Shown piece by piece: positions 48,115 through 56,288 of a stretch of 64,000 nucleotides of DNA (position 1 is the stretch's first letter; the number at the start of each line of letters is the position of its first letter). The stretch lies in contig CANJUR010000004.1 in NCBI GenBank assembly GCA_947477565.1, positions 122,646 through 186,645 on the forward strand, read 5' to 3'. Source of the stretch: Deltaproteobacteria bacterium (lineage in GTDB: Bacteria; Myxococcota_A; Polyangia; Polyangiales; Ga0077539). The position numbers and the translations under genes were made by a program. Under the pieces are notes generated by a model that searched no databases, was not told the DNA's origin, and saw only the letters and a program-made list of their open reading frames with translations.

Positions 48115-48953
48115 CGCCGCGCCGCCGGGGCGGCGGTCCGGCGTACCGTGGGCGGGGCGAAGACCTCCAGGTAGAGCTTCTCGTCGAGGGTCGTCTGCTC
48201 CCGGGCGACGGCGGCGTCGAGCAGCTCGGCGGCCATCGTGAGCAGCACGCGGTAGTTGCCCGCCGCGTGTTCGCAGAGCGTGTCGAGCAGCTGCGGCGTC
48301 GCGAGCGTCGCGTTGCCGGCCTGCGTGAGCCGATGCATGAGGCAGCCGCGCAGCTCCTCGCGCGTCGCGTACTCGTGCGTCATCCGTACGCGCATCCGGC
48401 TGCCGAGCGGCACCAGCTCCTCGCGCCGAAACATCTCCGGCAGCCGCGCGTCCCCGGCGAGCACCACCGTCAGGATCGCCCTCGAATCGAAGCACGTACT
48501 GGTCAGCACGCGCAGCTCGGAGAGCACCTCGGGGTACATCTCCTGCGCTTCGTCGATGAGCAGCACCGGGCGCATCAAGGTCGCCTCGATGTGCGCGTGC
48601 CACTTCTCGCGCAAGGCCTTGAAGCCGCCCCAGCGGTTGCTCGCGGTGCAGGTGGTTCCGAAAATCTCGCCGAGCTCCCGGTAGAAGTCTGCGACGTGGG
48701 TGCGCGGGTGCGTGAGCGTGCCGACGGTGACGTCGCGCAGCCCACCGAGGCGCTCGGCGAGCACGCGCAGCGTCACCGACTTGCCCGTGCCGACGTCGCC
48801 GGTGACGAGTGCGAAGCCGCCCTCGCGCACCTGGTTTTTGACCCGCCAACAGAAGTGCTCGGTCTTCGGCGAGATCCACAGCGCCTCGACCGGGACGTCA
48901 GGGGAAAAGGGGTTGTACTTCAGCCCCAGCGCCGACCATGCCCTCGCGCTCAT
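48111..48953 (-). CDS. Transposition AAA ATPase (ExeA/TniB-like)
   Basis: 280 residues from the ATG at 48953. Walker A is GDVGTGKS and Walker B is LLIDEAQEM; a later arginine in LVPLGSRMRVRM may be the sensor. The start (GLKYNPFSPDVPVEALW) and FCWRVKNQVREGGFALVTG match the ExeA/TniB group, which loads transposase onto target DNA in Tn5053/Tn7-type elements. Its start overlaps the transposase stop by four bases. Confidence 0.88.
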   Translation of the reverse strand: MSARAWSALGLKYNPFSPDVPVEALWISPKTEHFCWRVKNQVREGGFALVTGDVGTGKSVTLRVLAERLGGLRDVTVGTLTHPRTHVADFYRELGEIFGTTCTASNRWGGFKALREKWHAHIEATLMRPVLLIDEAQEMYPEVLSELRVLTSTCFDSRAILTVVLAGDARLPEMFRREELVPLGSRMRVRMTHEYATREELRGCLMHRLTQAGNATLATPQLLDTLCEHAAGNYRVLLTMAAELLDAAVAREQTTLDEKLYLEVFAPPTVRRTAAPAARR

Positions 48954-50548
48954 CGTGACGCCTGCTCGTTGCTGGAACCGGTCTGCGCAGCGGCCTCGGG
49001 GGTCGCGTCCGGCGACGTCACCACCCGAGGCAGGTACGCAGGCGGCAGGCCCGTCGCGGCGTACTGCGCCATCAGCTCTCGCAGCCGCGGCGCGATCGCT
49101 TCGGGCTCGGGCATCGGCATCGGAGTGCTCGCGTCCCCGACGGGCGCCGGAGCCTCGCGCACGCGGCGCCGACGGTCGGCGTTGGCGGCCTTGTCGAGCG
49201 GCATCACGACGCACAGCCGCGTGCCGTGGCGCTCGTCGTAGAGGTCTACGCACGACAGGTCCCAGCGCGCGTAGCGCACCGAGAGCGTGGTCATTTGCCG
49301 GTAGCGCGAGGGCACTTCGAAGCGCACGCCATCGAGCGTAAAAGTGCCATCGCTCTTGCGCTGTCGCCGCTCGGCCTTCATTCGAAATGCCCTGCGCAGC
49401 GCGTCGCTCGAAGGGCTCGGACGACCCACCGAGGGCGCGTGTAGAAAGCGATCAAACGGCGTCGCGCCGGTCTCCCGATGGACCTTGTGGTGATACTCGC
49501 CTTCGAGCCACGCCATCGTGGCCTCGTTGAGTAGCGCGAGGGTCAGCTCGGGGTGCCCTTCGAGCATCGCCATCAGTCGTCCTTCGACCTGCGCCCAGAA
49601 GATTTCCATCTTCGCGTTTTGCTCGGGGCTGTAGGCCCGCGTGGTGTCCCCAATAATGCCCAGCGCGTCGAGTCCTTCGACGGTCTCGGCGGCGACCATC
49701 GCACTGCCGTTGTCGGTCAAGAGCTGCCTCGGCAACCCGCGCTTCTGGATCGCCTGCGAGAGCCCATGCACCAGATCAGCGGCGGTCTCGCCGACGTACC
49801 ACTGGCCGTGGCAGAGCAGGCGCGAGTGGTCATCGATCACGCCGAGCATCCGCGGCGTCACCCACTGCCCGTCGGGCAGCAGCACCTTGCGTGAGCCGAC
49901 GTGGAAGTCGAGGTGCCACAGTCCGTGGACGTGCGTGGCCTCGTAGCTCCGCGTCTCCCGCAGCGTCCGCGCTACGGCGGCGCGCACCTCGCCCGGGCGC
50001 GCGACCTCGTGGAGCCTCGGCTGGCGCGTGAGCCCGCGGCGCGTGAGGTAGCGCCGCACCGTCGAGTACGAGGGCATCACGCCGAGCGCGGGATCCTCGC
50101 GAACGAGCGTGCCGAGGTTGTCCGCGTGCAGCTGAAACGACCACCCCGGATGCCGCTGGTGCTGCTCCGCGAGGGCGATGCCCATGCGTGCGGAGACCGC
50201 CGACTGCGTGCCGCGGTCCGCGCGCACCTGCCGACGCAGCGCGCTCACCGGATCAATGCGCTCGCGCTTCGCGGCGTACATCCACCGCTCGATCGTCGAG
50301 GCGCTGAACTTCACTGGCGCCTCCGTGGTGGGGTGCTGCCACGTCTGCGCAGCGAGCGCGGCGATCGCGCGACGCACCCCGCCACGCGCCGTAGGTGGCG
50401 CGGCCAACAGCTGACCCACGACCGCGAATCGCATCCGCGCCCACCCATCTGGAACCCTCGTACCGTGCTCGTCTTTCACCCGTTTTGCTCCCTTCGTCGG
50501 ACCACTGGAGGGACCGTATTCGTCGGGTCCGCGGGCGTCGTCGGGCAT
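48950..50548 (-). CDS. DDE transposase (rve/integrase core)
   Basis: 532 residues. A helix-turn-helix-like N-terminus (STIERWMYAAKRE) precedes the catalytic core with Asp214 (WHLDFHV), Asp279 (LTDNGSAM) and Glu315 (NAKMEIFWAQ); 35 residues separate the last two, the classic DD35E spacing. A beta-barrel-like C-terminal part (about 385-440, FTLDGVRFEVP) follows, as in Mu-type transposases. All catalytic residues are kept, so the protein may be active. Confidence 0.9.
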   Translation of the reverse strand: MPDDARGPDEYGPSSGPTKGAKRVKDEHGTRVPDGWARMRFAVVGQLLAAPPTARGGVRRAIAALAAQTWQHPTTEAPVKFSASTIERWMYAAKRERIDPVSALRRQVRADRGTQSAVSARMGIALAEQHQRHPGWSFQLHADNLGTLVREDPALGVMPSYSTVRRYLTRRGLTRQPRLHEVARPGEVRAAVARTLRETRSYEATHVHGLWHLDFHVGSRKVLLPDGQWVTPRMLGVIDDHSRLLCHGQWYVGETAADLVHGLSQAIQKRGLPRQLLTDNGSAMVAAETVEGLDALGIIGDTTRAYSPEQNAKMEIFWAQVEGRLMAMLEGHPELTLALLNEATMAWLEGEYHHKVHRETGATPFDRFLHAPSVGRPSPSSDALRRAFRMKAERRQRKSDGTFTLDGVRFEVPSRYRQMTTLSVRYARWDLSCVDLYDERHGTRLCVVMPLDKAANADRRRRVREAPAPVGDASTPMPMPEPEAIAPRLRELMAQYAATGLPPAYLPRVVTSPDATPEAAAQTGSSNEQASR

Positions 50549-50560
50549 GCTCTGCGGGCT

Positions 50561-51154
50561 TTAGGATCCCATCGAAATGCGTGATCCCTTCCCCGGCGAG
50601 GTAGTGCTCAACGGGAGCAGCCAGGACAGGATCGATTGCACCCGTTTGAGTTCGTCCATCGCGCCCATCGCGTCGAGCCAGGACCTCGGGAGCGTCTCGA
50701 TGTTGGGCGCGGGGATCACCCGCCCGCACACGCGCTTCCAGACCTCGCTCGCGACGAAGGTCTGGAGCCACCACCGTCGCCAGCGCCCGAGGGTCCGGCG
50801 GCTGACGCCGAACCACTCGGTGAGCTTCGCGGCGCGCACGGCGGTGATGCCGTGGCGCATCGCGGAGGCCAGGACGAACACCGCGGCGAGATAGACGCGC
50901 CGGCCGAGGAAGCGCACCGACGGCGGGGTGGTGCGCTTGCGGCACGCGTCGCGATCACAGCAGAAGCTGAAGCGTCGGTCGTACTCGGGGCCGAGCGCGG
51001 CGGGGCTACCCCGTGGTTTGCGCGAGTAATTGGCGCGGTGCAGTCGCCCGCCGCACCACACGCAGTCGCCCTCCCGGGCGTCGGTGGCAAGGTCGTCGTC
51101 GAAGCGAAACAAGGCGTCGTAGAGTCTGGGGTCGGCCAGCAGTCCGTGAGACAA
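50561..51154 (-). CDS. Zinc-finger and helix-turn-helix transposon protein
   Basis: 197 residues from a TTG at 51154, supported by AAGGAGG on the minus strand (plus-strand CCTCCTT at 51161-51167), six bases upstream. Cys31 and Cys34 (CVWCGG) with Cys65/66 and Cys71 (FCCDRDAC) likely bind zinc. A helix-turn-helix follows (TAVRAAKLTEWFGVSRRTLGRWRRWW). It is probably the DNA-binding subunit that recognises the ends or the target. It is the first gene of the element, 12 bases before the transposase. Confidence 0.78.
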   Translation of the reverse strand: MSHGLLADPRLYDALFRFDDDLATDAREGDCVWCGGRLHRANYSRKPRGSPAALGPEYDRRFSFCCDRDACRKRTTPPSVRFLGRRVYLAAVFVLASAMRHGITAVRAAKLTEWFGVSRRTLGRWRRWWLQTFVASEVWKRVCGRVIPAPNIETLPRSWLDAMGAMDELKRVQSILSWLLPLSTTSPGKGSRISMGS

Positions 51155-51194
51155 TGGAGTCCTCCTTTCGCCTGCCAGGGCTGAACGGAGGGGA

Positions 51195-51231
51195 CCCCCT
51201 CGGATCGTGCTGATCAAGCTCGCCGAGGGGG
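51195..51231 (+). terminator. Strong hairpin with T-rich tail inside the right end of the transposon
   Basis: CCCCCTCGG at 51195-51203 pairs with CCGAGGGGG at 51223-51231 (nine base pairs, 19-base loop), followed by TTTCTTTT. It would act as an intrinsic terminator for plus-strand transcription. It lies upstream of the transposon genes, which run the other way, so it may insulate the element from transcripts leaving it, or be a leftover of the target site. Confidence 0.6.
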
Positions 51232-51251
51232 TTTCTTTTGGAACATCACCC

Positions 51252-51260
51252 AGCGTGATC
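51252..51260. repeat. Right candidate terminal inverted repeat of the transposon
   Basis: AGCGTGATC, the inverse of 47715-47723. With its inner neighbours it forms ATCACCCAGCGTGAT (51245-51259), an inverted repeat with a five-base spacer that may be a transposase site. Confidence 0.55.
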
Positions 51261-51421
51261 AGGCAGGGCGAGATTCCCATCGGATATCGTGACCACGCTC
51301 ACTCGGGCAGCACGCGTTCTTCGACCCGGCGGTGGTGCGGGTGCCGACGCCAGACAAAGGCTCGACCCTGTCGCCCAATGCAGACGGCGAGACTACGCCA
51401 GCGTCTTCGACCACGTACCCT

Positions 51422-51577
51422 AAGGTGGCCGAAGACCACTCGCGCCTCCGCGATCATCCGGTGCTCATCGACGGTGACGCCGACGGCTACCTGCTGCAGA
51501 TTTTCGCGAAAACCCTGGTGGGTCCGATCTTCATCGAGCGCGACGAGGCGAAGCGCGGCGTCTTCAACGAGAGCTAA
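51422..51577 (+). pseudogene. Remnant of the end of a 4-hydroxyphenylpyruvate dioxygenase-like gene
   Basis: The frame to the TAA at 51575-51577 reads EDHSRLRDHPVLIDGDADG, then YLLQIFAKTLVGPIFIE and RDEAKRGVFNES. Known dioxygenases of this family end with DEEGYLLQIF, a GPxFFEIIQR strand and GNFKALFES; the match is close at the start but the last part is compressed and the usual EIIQRKG is lost. Upstream, up to the transposon end, no further dioxygenase sequence can be read. This is interpreted as a 3' fragment left by deletion or insertion. Confidence 0.55.
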
Positions 51578-51598
51578 CGCCCTCCCCCGCCTCTCCCG

Positions 51599-53536
51599 TC
51601 ACCCTCCCCCATCGAGCGCGCCTGCATCCATCGAGGCCGCGGAGCGCGCGCAGGCGTTGGTGCCATCGGGCCGCGCGCACGGTTGCGCGTCACAGGTATC
51701 CCCCTCGCCGTCGCCGTCTGCGTCGTCTTGCATCGTGTTGAGATCGAAGGGCGGGTTGAACACCCGCGGGCAGTTGTCCCGCGCGTTGGCCACCCCGTCG
51801 CCGTCGTCGTCTACGCCCGCCATCGGGACGCCCGACACCGCCGGAATCATCCCCGCGCCCGCCGCCCGCCGCGTGATCGCCGGGTGCCCGAAGTCGCAGC
51901 GATCGAGCTCCGGCCCGCCGCAACGAAACAGAGGAAACAACTCGTATGCGTAGCAGTAATTCCCCGTCGCAGCGCCGGTGCACATGGTGTCCGCGAGGCG
52001 CGCGGTATCGAGCGCTCCGGCGATGGCGCCGCGGAGACCGGCGAGGTCCGATGGCTGCGCGCAGACCACCTTGCGTACGCCGCACACCCCCGACGTTCCC
52101 GTCGGCGACATCCCCTCAGGGACGGCCATGCAGCCCATGCCGGACACCACCGTTCCGGCCAGCAGCGGGGCGTCGCCGTAGATGGCCCGGCCCCCCACAA
52201 TCACCAGCCGGACGTCCTGCGCGTGGGCGTCAAGCAGCGCCCGGTACGGCCGCGTGCGGTCGCCCGAAAACACAGCGAGATCGGCCAGATAGCCGGGTGC
52301 GACGCGACCCAGCTGATCGTCGAGGTTCATTGCGATGGCGCCGTTGACGGTGGCCATCGCGACAAGCTCAACGTCACTGAAAGCGTGGTCGTAGTAGCGA
52401 TCGTTGAGGTGCGCGGCGCACTGCAACTCGCCGAGGAGGTTGAGGCTGCCCGACGGGGTCCAGTCTACGCCGAGCGCGATGGTCACCCCGAGGGCGTGCG
52501 CCGTCGTCACGTCCGCGGTCTCGCCGTACAGATCGATGTTGCTCCGCGGCGACCAGATCAGGTCAGCCTCGACCTCGGCCATGCGGGCAAACTGCGGCGT
52601 CGAGCAGCCGAGGCAGTGCACGATGCCCGTCTTGTCGGTGATCACCCCGTTGCGGTCCGCGACGTCAAACTCCGCGCGCGCGTTGGCATCGATGCCCTCC
52701 GCGATGTGCGGGAGAAATGCCCGGTAACTGCGGTCCGTGGCCATGCGGGCGCGCACCGTCGCGAGGTGCGTTGCGGTGGTCGTCTCGTTGGGCGCCCCGG
52801 TGGCGCTCGACACGAGCACCGAGTCGATGTCGGGATCTACGAAGGCGTTGACCAGGCCACTGGCCACGGTCTGGTACGCATCGACGTTGCGCACCCACCC
52901 GCCGACGGTGACGTCGTCGAGCAGCGTGCCCGCGGTGCCCGCCATGGAGGTGGTTCCGGCCATCGCGAGGCGCACTTCGGCGTAGCGCTGCGCGAGGCGC
53001 TGGTTGGTGCGGCTGGTCGAGCCAAACGGCCGATGCGGGATCTTGAACGTGTCGTACAGGGGCTCGTGATTGCGCCACGTGTTGCGGTTGTCGTAGCGCA
53101 GCGCGTGCCGAAACACGGGCATATGGTTGTAGTCCGCGTGCTGGTGCGTATCGATGAGCCCAGGGAAGATGACCCCGTCGGCGCAGACCACCTGGGCGCC
53201 GCGAGCGTTGGGGTCCGCGCCGCAATCGGGACCGACGCACGCGATGCGCCCGGTGTCCGCGGAGAAGAGCACCTCGCCGTCGCAGAGCACCCGATCGGGC
53301 GTCACCACGGTGCCCCGGAGGCGCACGAAGCGGTTGCTCCCGCTGGCCGCGACGCACGCTGCGAAGCGGTTGGGGCAGGTCTGGCTCACCACCCCGATGG
53401 CGGCGTCTGCGGCGATCACAGAAACATCCACGGAGGCGTCCACCACCGCAGCTGCGTCCGGCGAATCAACCGGCTCGGACGAGCACGCAGCGAGAACCAC
53501 CACGGACCCAAAACACCACGACAACCTCGGCTGCAT
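51599..53536 (-). CDS. Lipoprotein amidohydrolase with thrombospondin-type-3-like calcium repeats
   Basis: 645 residues from the ATG at 53536. The lipobox is VVVLAACS. Residues about 70-470 form a metal-dependent amidohydrolase: PGLIDTHQHADYNH at the first strand, VHCLGCS, and LGVDWTPSGS carrying the final Asp. The C-terminal part has Cys pairs and DDDGDGVANARDNCP and DDADGDGEGDTCD repeats that bind calcium in thrombospondin-type-3 proteins. It should act at the cell surface; the substrate (an amide, ester or deaminated base) cannot be told. Confidence 0.85.
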   Translation of the reverse strand: MQPRLSWCFGSVVVLAACSSEPVDSPDAAAVVDASVDVSVIAADAAIGVVSQTCPNRFAACVAASGSNRFVRLRGTVVTPDRVLCDGEVLFSADTGRIACVGPDCGADPNARGAQVVCADGVIFPGLIDTHQHADYNHMPVFRHALRYDNRNTWRNHEPLYDTFKIPHRPFGSTSRTNQRLAQRYAEVRLAMAGTTSMAGTAGTLLDDVTVGGWVRNVDAYQTVASGLVNAFVDPDIDSVLVSSATGAPNETTTATHLATVRARMATDRSYRAFLPHIAEGIDANARAEFDVADRNGVITDKTGIVHCLGCSTPQFARMAEVEADLIWSPRSNIDLYGETADVTTAHALGVTIALGVDWTPSGSLNLLGELQCAAHLNDRYYDHAFSDVELVAMATVNGAIAMNLDDQLGRVAPGYLADLAVFSGDRTRPYRALLDAHAQDVRLVIVGGRAIYGDAPLLAGTVVSGMGCMAVPEGMSPTGTSGVCGVRKVVCAQPSDLAGLRGAIAGALDTARLADTMCTGAATGNYCYAYELFPLFRCGGPELDRCDFGHPAITRRAAGAGMIPAVSGVPMAGVDDDGDGVANARDNCPRVFNPPFDLNTMQDDADGDGEGDTCDAQPCARPDGTNACARSAASMDAGALDGGG

Positions 53537-53628
53537 GGGCGTCGATCGTTGTCGATCGGCCCACCGATGTCTACGACCGGCTTCGTCGCCTTGTGCACTG
53601 CGCCGGGCCCCGCGCATCCTCTGCGGCC

Positions 53629-54297
53629 ATGCTTGAAACCATCGCCGACGACCTCTGGACCACCGCCCGATCGCAGCGCTTCTGGGGGCTCGAGACGGGC
53701 ACCCGAATGACCCTCGCGCGGCTCTCCGACGGGGGGCTCTTCGTCCACTGCCCGGTGGCCCTCGACGCCGACACGCGCCGCGCCGTAGACGCACTCGGCC
53801 CGGTGCGCGCGGTGGTGGCCTCGAGCCTCTTTCATCACCTCTACGTGGGCCAGTGGATGGCCGCGTACCCGAAGGCCACCTTCTGGGGCTGCCCCGGCCT
53901 CGCGAAGAAGCGCCCCGACCTGGCCTTCACGGGCGTGCTCGGCGACCAACCCCACGACGCCTGGGGAGCAGACATCGATCAGGCTCCGTTCACCGCCCGC
54001 TTCGAGCGCGAAGTGGTGTTTCTCCACCGCAAGAGCCGCACGATGGTGTGCGCCGACGCGCTGCTCAACCTCTCCGTGCACCCCTCGCCGATGACCCGCG
54101 CGGTGGCCTTCCTCACGGCCAACACCGCGCCTGGGAAGGGCTACCTGGAGCGCGTCGCCGTGCGCGACCGGGCCCTCGGCCGCAAGCAGGTCGACCGCAT
54201 CCTGGAGTGGGAGATCGACGGCATCGTGCTGGCCCACGGCGGACTCGTCTCGCACGACGGCCGCGAGGCGGTGCGCACGGCCTACTCCTGGCTGTAA
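53629..54297 (+). CDS. DUF4336 metallo-beta-lactamase-fold-like protein
   Basis: 222 residues from the ATG at 53629. DUF4336 proteins resemble the metallo-beta-lactamase fold. Visible features are LFVHCPVALD, SSLFHHLYVGQW with a His pair, CADALLNL, and LAHGG near the end; the complete HxHxDH motif is not present, so catalysis is uncertain. It is divergent from the amidohydrolase gene and not in an operon. Confidence 0.8.
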   Translation: MLETIADDLWTTARSQRFWGLETGTRMTLARLSDGGLFVHCPVALDADTRRAVDALGPVRAVVASSLFHHLYVGQWMAAYPKATFWGCPGLAKKRPDLAFTGVLGDQPHDAWGADIDQAPFTARFEREVVFLHRKSRTMVCADALLNLSVHPSPMTRAVAFLTANTAPGKGYLERVAVRDRALGRKQVDRILEWEIDGIVLAHGGLVSHDGREAVRTAYSWL

Positions 54298-54316
54298 CGC
54301 TCCGTCCCCGTCGCGC

Positions 54317-54532
54317 TCACGCCTTCTTCAGAAACTCCGTCCGCAACACGAGACCCTTGACCTTCTCGTGGCGTCCTTCGACCTCGTCGTCGTTGTCGGT
54401 GAGGTGAATACCCTTGATGAGCGTGCCGCGCTTCAGGGTGACGTTCGCTCCCTTCACTTTGAGATCCTTGATGAGCGTGACGGAGTCGCCTTCGTGGAGC
54501 GGGGTTCCGTTGCTGTCCTTGACGTCGTCCAT
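54317..54532 (-). CDS. PhnA/YjdM-type protein lacking its zinc ribbon
   Basis: 71 residues from the ATG at 54532. The sequence matches the C-terminal domain of YjdM/PhnA proteins (VKDSNGTPLHEGDSVTLIKD, KVKGANVTLKRGTLIKGIHL). The full protein has about 110 residues with an N-terminal four-Cys zinc ribbon; none is found upstream in any frame. It is either a natural short form or a truncated gene. Despite the name, PhnA has no proven role in phosphonate use. Confidence 0.8.
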   Translation of the reverse strand: MDDVKDSNGTPLHEGDSVTLIKDLKVKGANVTLKRGTLIKGIHLTDNDDEVEGRHEKVKGLVLRTEFLKKA

Positions 54533-54614
54533 GGGCGCAAATACCCCGCCCCGGCGACGGGTGGAAAGGTCGTCGCCCACGAATCGATGAGCCCTGCGCG
54601 GATGTTCGGCCGAT

Positions 54615-54644
54615 GCATCGAAGCTCGCGCAGAGGCTTCGATGC
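54615..54644. repeat. 10-bp perfect inverted repeat in the divergent region 54533-54780
   Basis: GCATCGAAGC (54615-54624) and GCTTCGATGC (54635-54644) are exact inverses with a ten-base loop. They lie between the divergent PhnA-like and methyltransferase genes, so they may be an operator, or a hairpin in the leader of one transcript. No T tract follows. Confidence 0.55.
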
Positions 54645-54780
54645 TGCACGGCAGCGTCGCCCGCGATTCGCTTGTCGCAATCCGTCCATCCCGGGCCAGG
54701 ACGTCGCTCGCCTCTTCCGTTCTGCCGCGGAATCACCTACCGCCGTTGGGTGTCTCCGGCGTCCTGGAAAGGAGTCTCCT

Positions 54781-55470
54781 GTGAAAGACTTTTTCGACGA
54801 GCCCGCGCCGCCAATCGGCCCGGAGCCCCGGCTGGATATTCCGTCCGGAGCGCGGCTCGACGCCATCGTGACCCTGGTGCGCGAGGCGCGCGCGGTGACC
54901 GATCGGGTCTTCGATGCGATCTACCCTGAGCCAATTCGCGAACTGTCGCACCGCCACTGGACGCCGCTCGCGGTGGCTCGGCGCGCGGCAGAGATGCTCT
55001 CCCTCGACGGGGAAAAGCGGGTGCTCGATGTCGGCGCGGGCGCGGGCAAGTTTTGCCTCGTCGCGGCGCTGACGAACCCCGGGCACTTCGTCGGCATCGA
55101 GCGGCGAGGCCACCTCGTGGACCTGGCCCGCACGATCGCGGCCCAGTACGGCGCGACCAACGCGGAGTACGTCCACGGCGACATGACGGACATCGACTGG
55201 CGCGAATTCGACGCGTTCTATCTGTACAACCCGTTCGCGGAGAACCTCTTCGGGGTGCGCGAGCGCATCGACGACACCGTGGAGTTCTCCACCGAGCGAT
55301 TTGAAGTCGATAACGCCGCCGCCTTCCAGCGCCTCGCGCAGACGCGCCTCGGCACGCGCGTCGTCACGTACCACGGCCCCCGCGGAGCGATTCCGGACAC
55401 CTTCGAACTGTGCGACTTCGAGCCCTGCGGCACCGATGTTCTCGAACTCTGGATCAAGGAGCGCTCGTAG
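54781..55470 (+). CDS. Class I SAM-dependent methyltransferase
   Basis: 229 residues from the GTG at 54781, with GGAAAGGAG about seven bases upstream. SAM motif I is LDVGAGAGKFCLVAA, followed by GIERRGHLVDLAR and VHGDMTDIDW. The motif YLYNPFAENLF corresponds to the catalytic NPF/NPPY-like strand. An aminoacyl or small-molecule substrate is possible but not evident. The gene is upstream of the Cys-rich cassette but separated by 85 bases. Confidence 0.85.
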   Translation: MKDFFDEPAPPIGPEPRLDIPSGARLDAIVTLVREARAVTDRVFDAIYPEPIRELSHRHWTPLAVARRAAEMLSLDGEKRVLDVGAGAGKFCLVAALTNPGHFVGIERRGHLVDLARTIAAQYGATNAEYVHGDMTDIDWREFDAFYLYNPFAENLFGVRERIDDTVEFSTERFEVDNAAAFQRLAQTRLGTRVVTYHGPRGAIPDTFELCDFEPCGTDVLELWIKERS

Positions 55471-55555
55471 ACGCCCATCTGCATCATTCGTGATTTTTTC
55501 GCGGGTCACAGAATTCATCGAGCCGACTAGAACGCTGCACAGGAGGTTTCCTTCC

Positions 55556-55738
55556 ATGAACAAGCTTCTCTCCCCGCGCACCCTCGCCTTCCTCGGCCTG
55601 CTCTCCCTCGGCACCGGCATCGGGGCGACGCTCACGGTCACGCAGGTATTCCAGAAGGCCGGCGACTGCTGCTACCCGGGGTCGCCGTGCTGTCACCCCG
55701 GCGCGGCCTGCTGCCAGTCGCGTCACCGCACGGGCTGA
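55556..55738 (+). CDS. Small membrane protein with triple Cys-Cys tail
   Basis: 60 residues, ATG at 55556 with AGGAGG nine bases upstream. An N-terminal hydrophobic helix (about 10-30) is followed by a tail with CCYPGSPCC and HPGAACC: three Cys-Cys pairs within 17 residues. The paired cysteines fit soft-metal (copper, zinc) or disulfide chemistry. The ECF sigma factor gene starts 13 bases after its stop and a Cys-rich membrane protein follows, so it may be a sensor or target of that system. No known family is recognised. Confidence 0.75.
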   Translation: MNKLLSPRTLAFLGLLSLGTGIGATLTVTQVFQKAGDCCYPGSPCCHPGAACCQSRHRTG

Positions 55739-55751
55739 TTCTTCGCGCCCC

Positions 55752-56288
55752 GTGCCTCCGCTCCACGCGCCCTCGGAGGCCGAACTCGACGCCCTGATGG
55801 CGCGCGTCAGCGATGGAGAACGCGAGGCGTTTACCCCACTCTTTCGTGCCCTCTACCCGCGCGCCCGACGCGTCGCCGCACGTCGGCTGGAGGCAGCACG
55901 CGCCGACGAGGTCGCGCAGGCGTCGATGCTCAATGTCTTCACTCGCGCGGCTTCGTTTACCAGTGGGCGGGCCGTGCTGCCGTGGTTCTACGCGGTGGTG
56001 GCCAACGAGGTGCGGGCCGAGCTTCGACGCGCTCGCCACGCCGGCGAAGCGGTCTCCGAAGACCACCCGAGCCCCGAGGCGCGCGCCGACGACGCCCTCG
56101 CCGAGCGCGAACTTCGTCGAGCCCTGCAACACTGCGTAGACGCGCTCGACCCGACCTCCGCGGAAGCCATCGCCGTGCTCCTCGGAGAGGCCGCTCCCAC
56201 CGTGGTCGCCCCGGCCGCGCACCGCAAGCGCCTGTCCCGTGCGTACGCCCGCATCCGAGTCCTTCTTGGAGGTGCCCGTGACGACTGA
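55752..56288 (+). CDS. ECF-type RNA polymerase sigma factor
   Basis: 178 residues from the GTG at 55752. Region 2 is recognisable (EAFTPLFRALYPRARRVAARR, EVAQASMLNVF, LPWFYAVVANEVRAELRR). Region 4 is weak (LDPTSAEAIAVLLGEAAPTV, then AHRKRLSRAYARIRVLL), with short spacing, so it may be a divergent ECF. It starts 13 bases after the Cys-Cys protein gene and overlaps the next gene by 11 bases, which points to a three-gene unit. Confidence 0.82.
   Translation: MPPLHAPSEAELDALMARVSDGEREAFTPLFRALYPRARRVAARRLEAARADEVAQASMLNVFTRAASFTSGRAVLPWFYAVVANEVRAELRRARHAGEAVSEDHPSPEARADDALAERELRRALQHCVDALDPTSAEAIAVLLGEAAPTVVAPAAHRKRLSRAYARIRVLLGGARDD

Larger units (their letters stand above)
47715..51260 (-). 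mobile_element. Four-gene DDE transposon (transposase, AAA ATPase, zinc-finger and small protein)
   Basis: Four minus-strand genes with overlapping or nearly overlapping ends: zinc-finger protein, transposase, ATPase, small protein. Candidate inverted ends GATCACGCT at 47715-47723 and AGCGTGATC at 51252-51260 enclose them. On the inner side both continue with three unmatched bases then TGATG. I could not find a target duplication, so exact ends are uncertain. A DDE transposase of the Mu/Tn5053 type with an ExeA/TniB-like ATPase suggests target selection by ATP-dependent DNA binding. The flanks are remnants of two other genes, consistent with insertion into a decaying locus. Confidence 0.65.

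Noticed and set aside
51207..51953. 248-codon plus-strand frame spanning the right end of the transposon and the dioxygenase remnant
   Set aside because: The residues are Arg/Ser-rich noise; the neighbouring frame gives the recognisable dioxygenase end.
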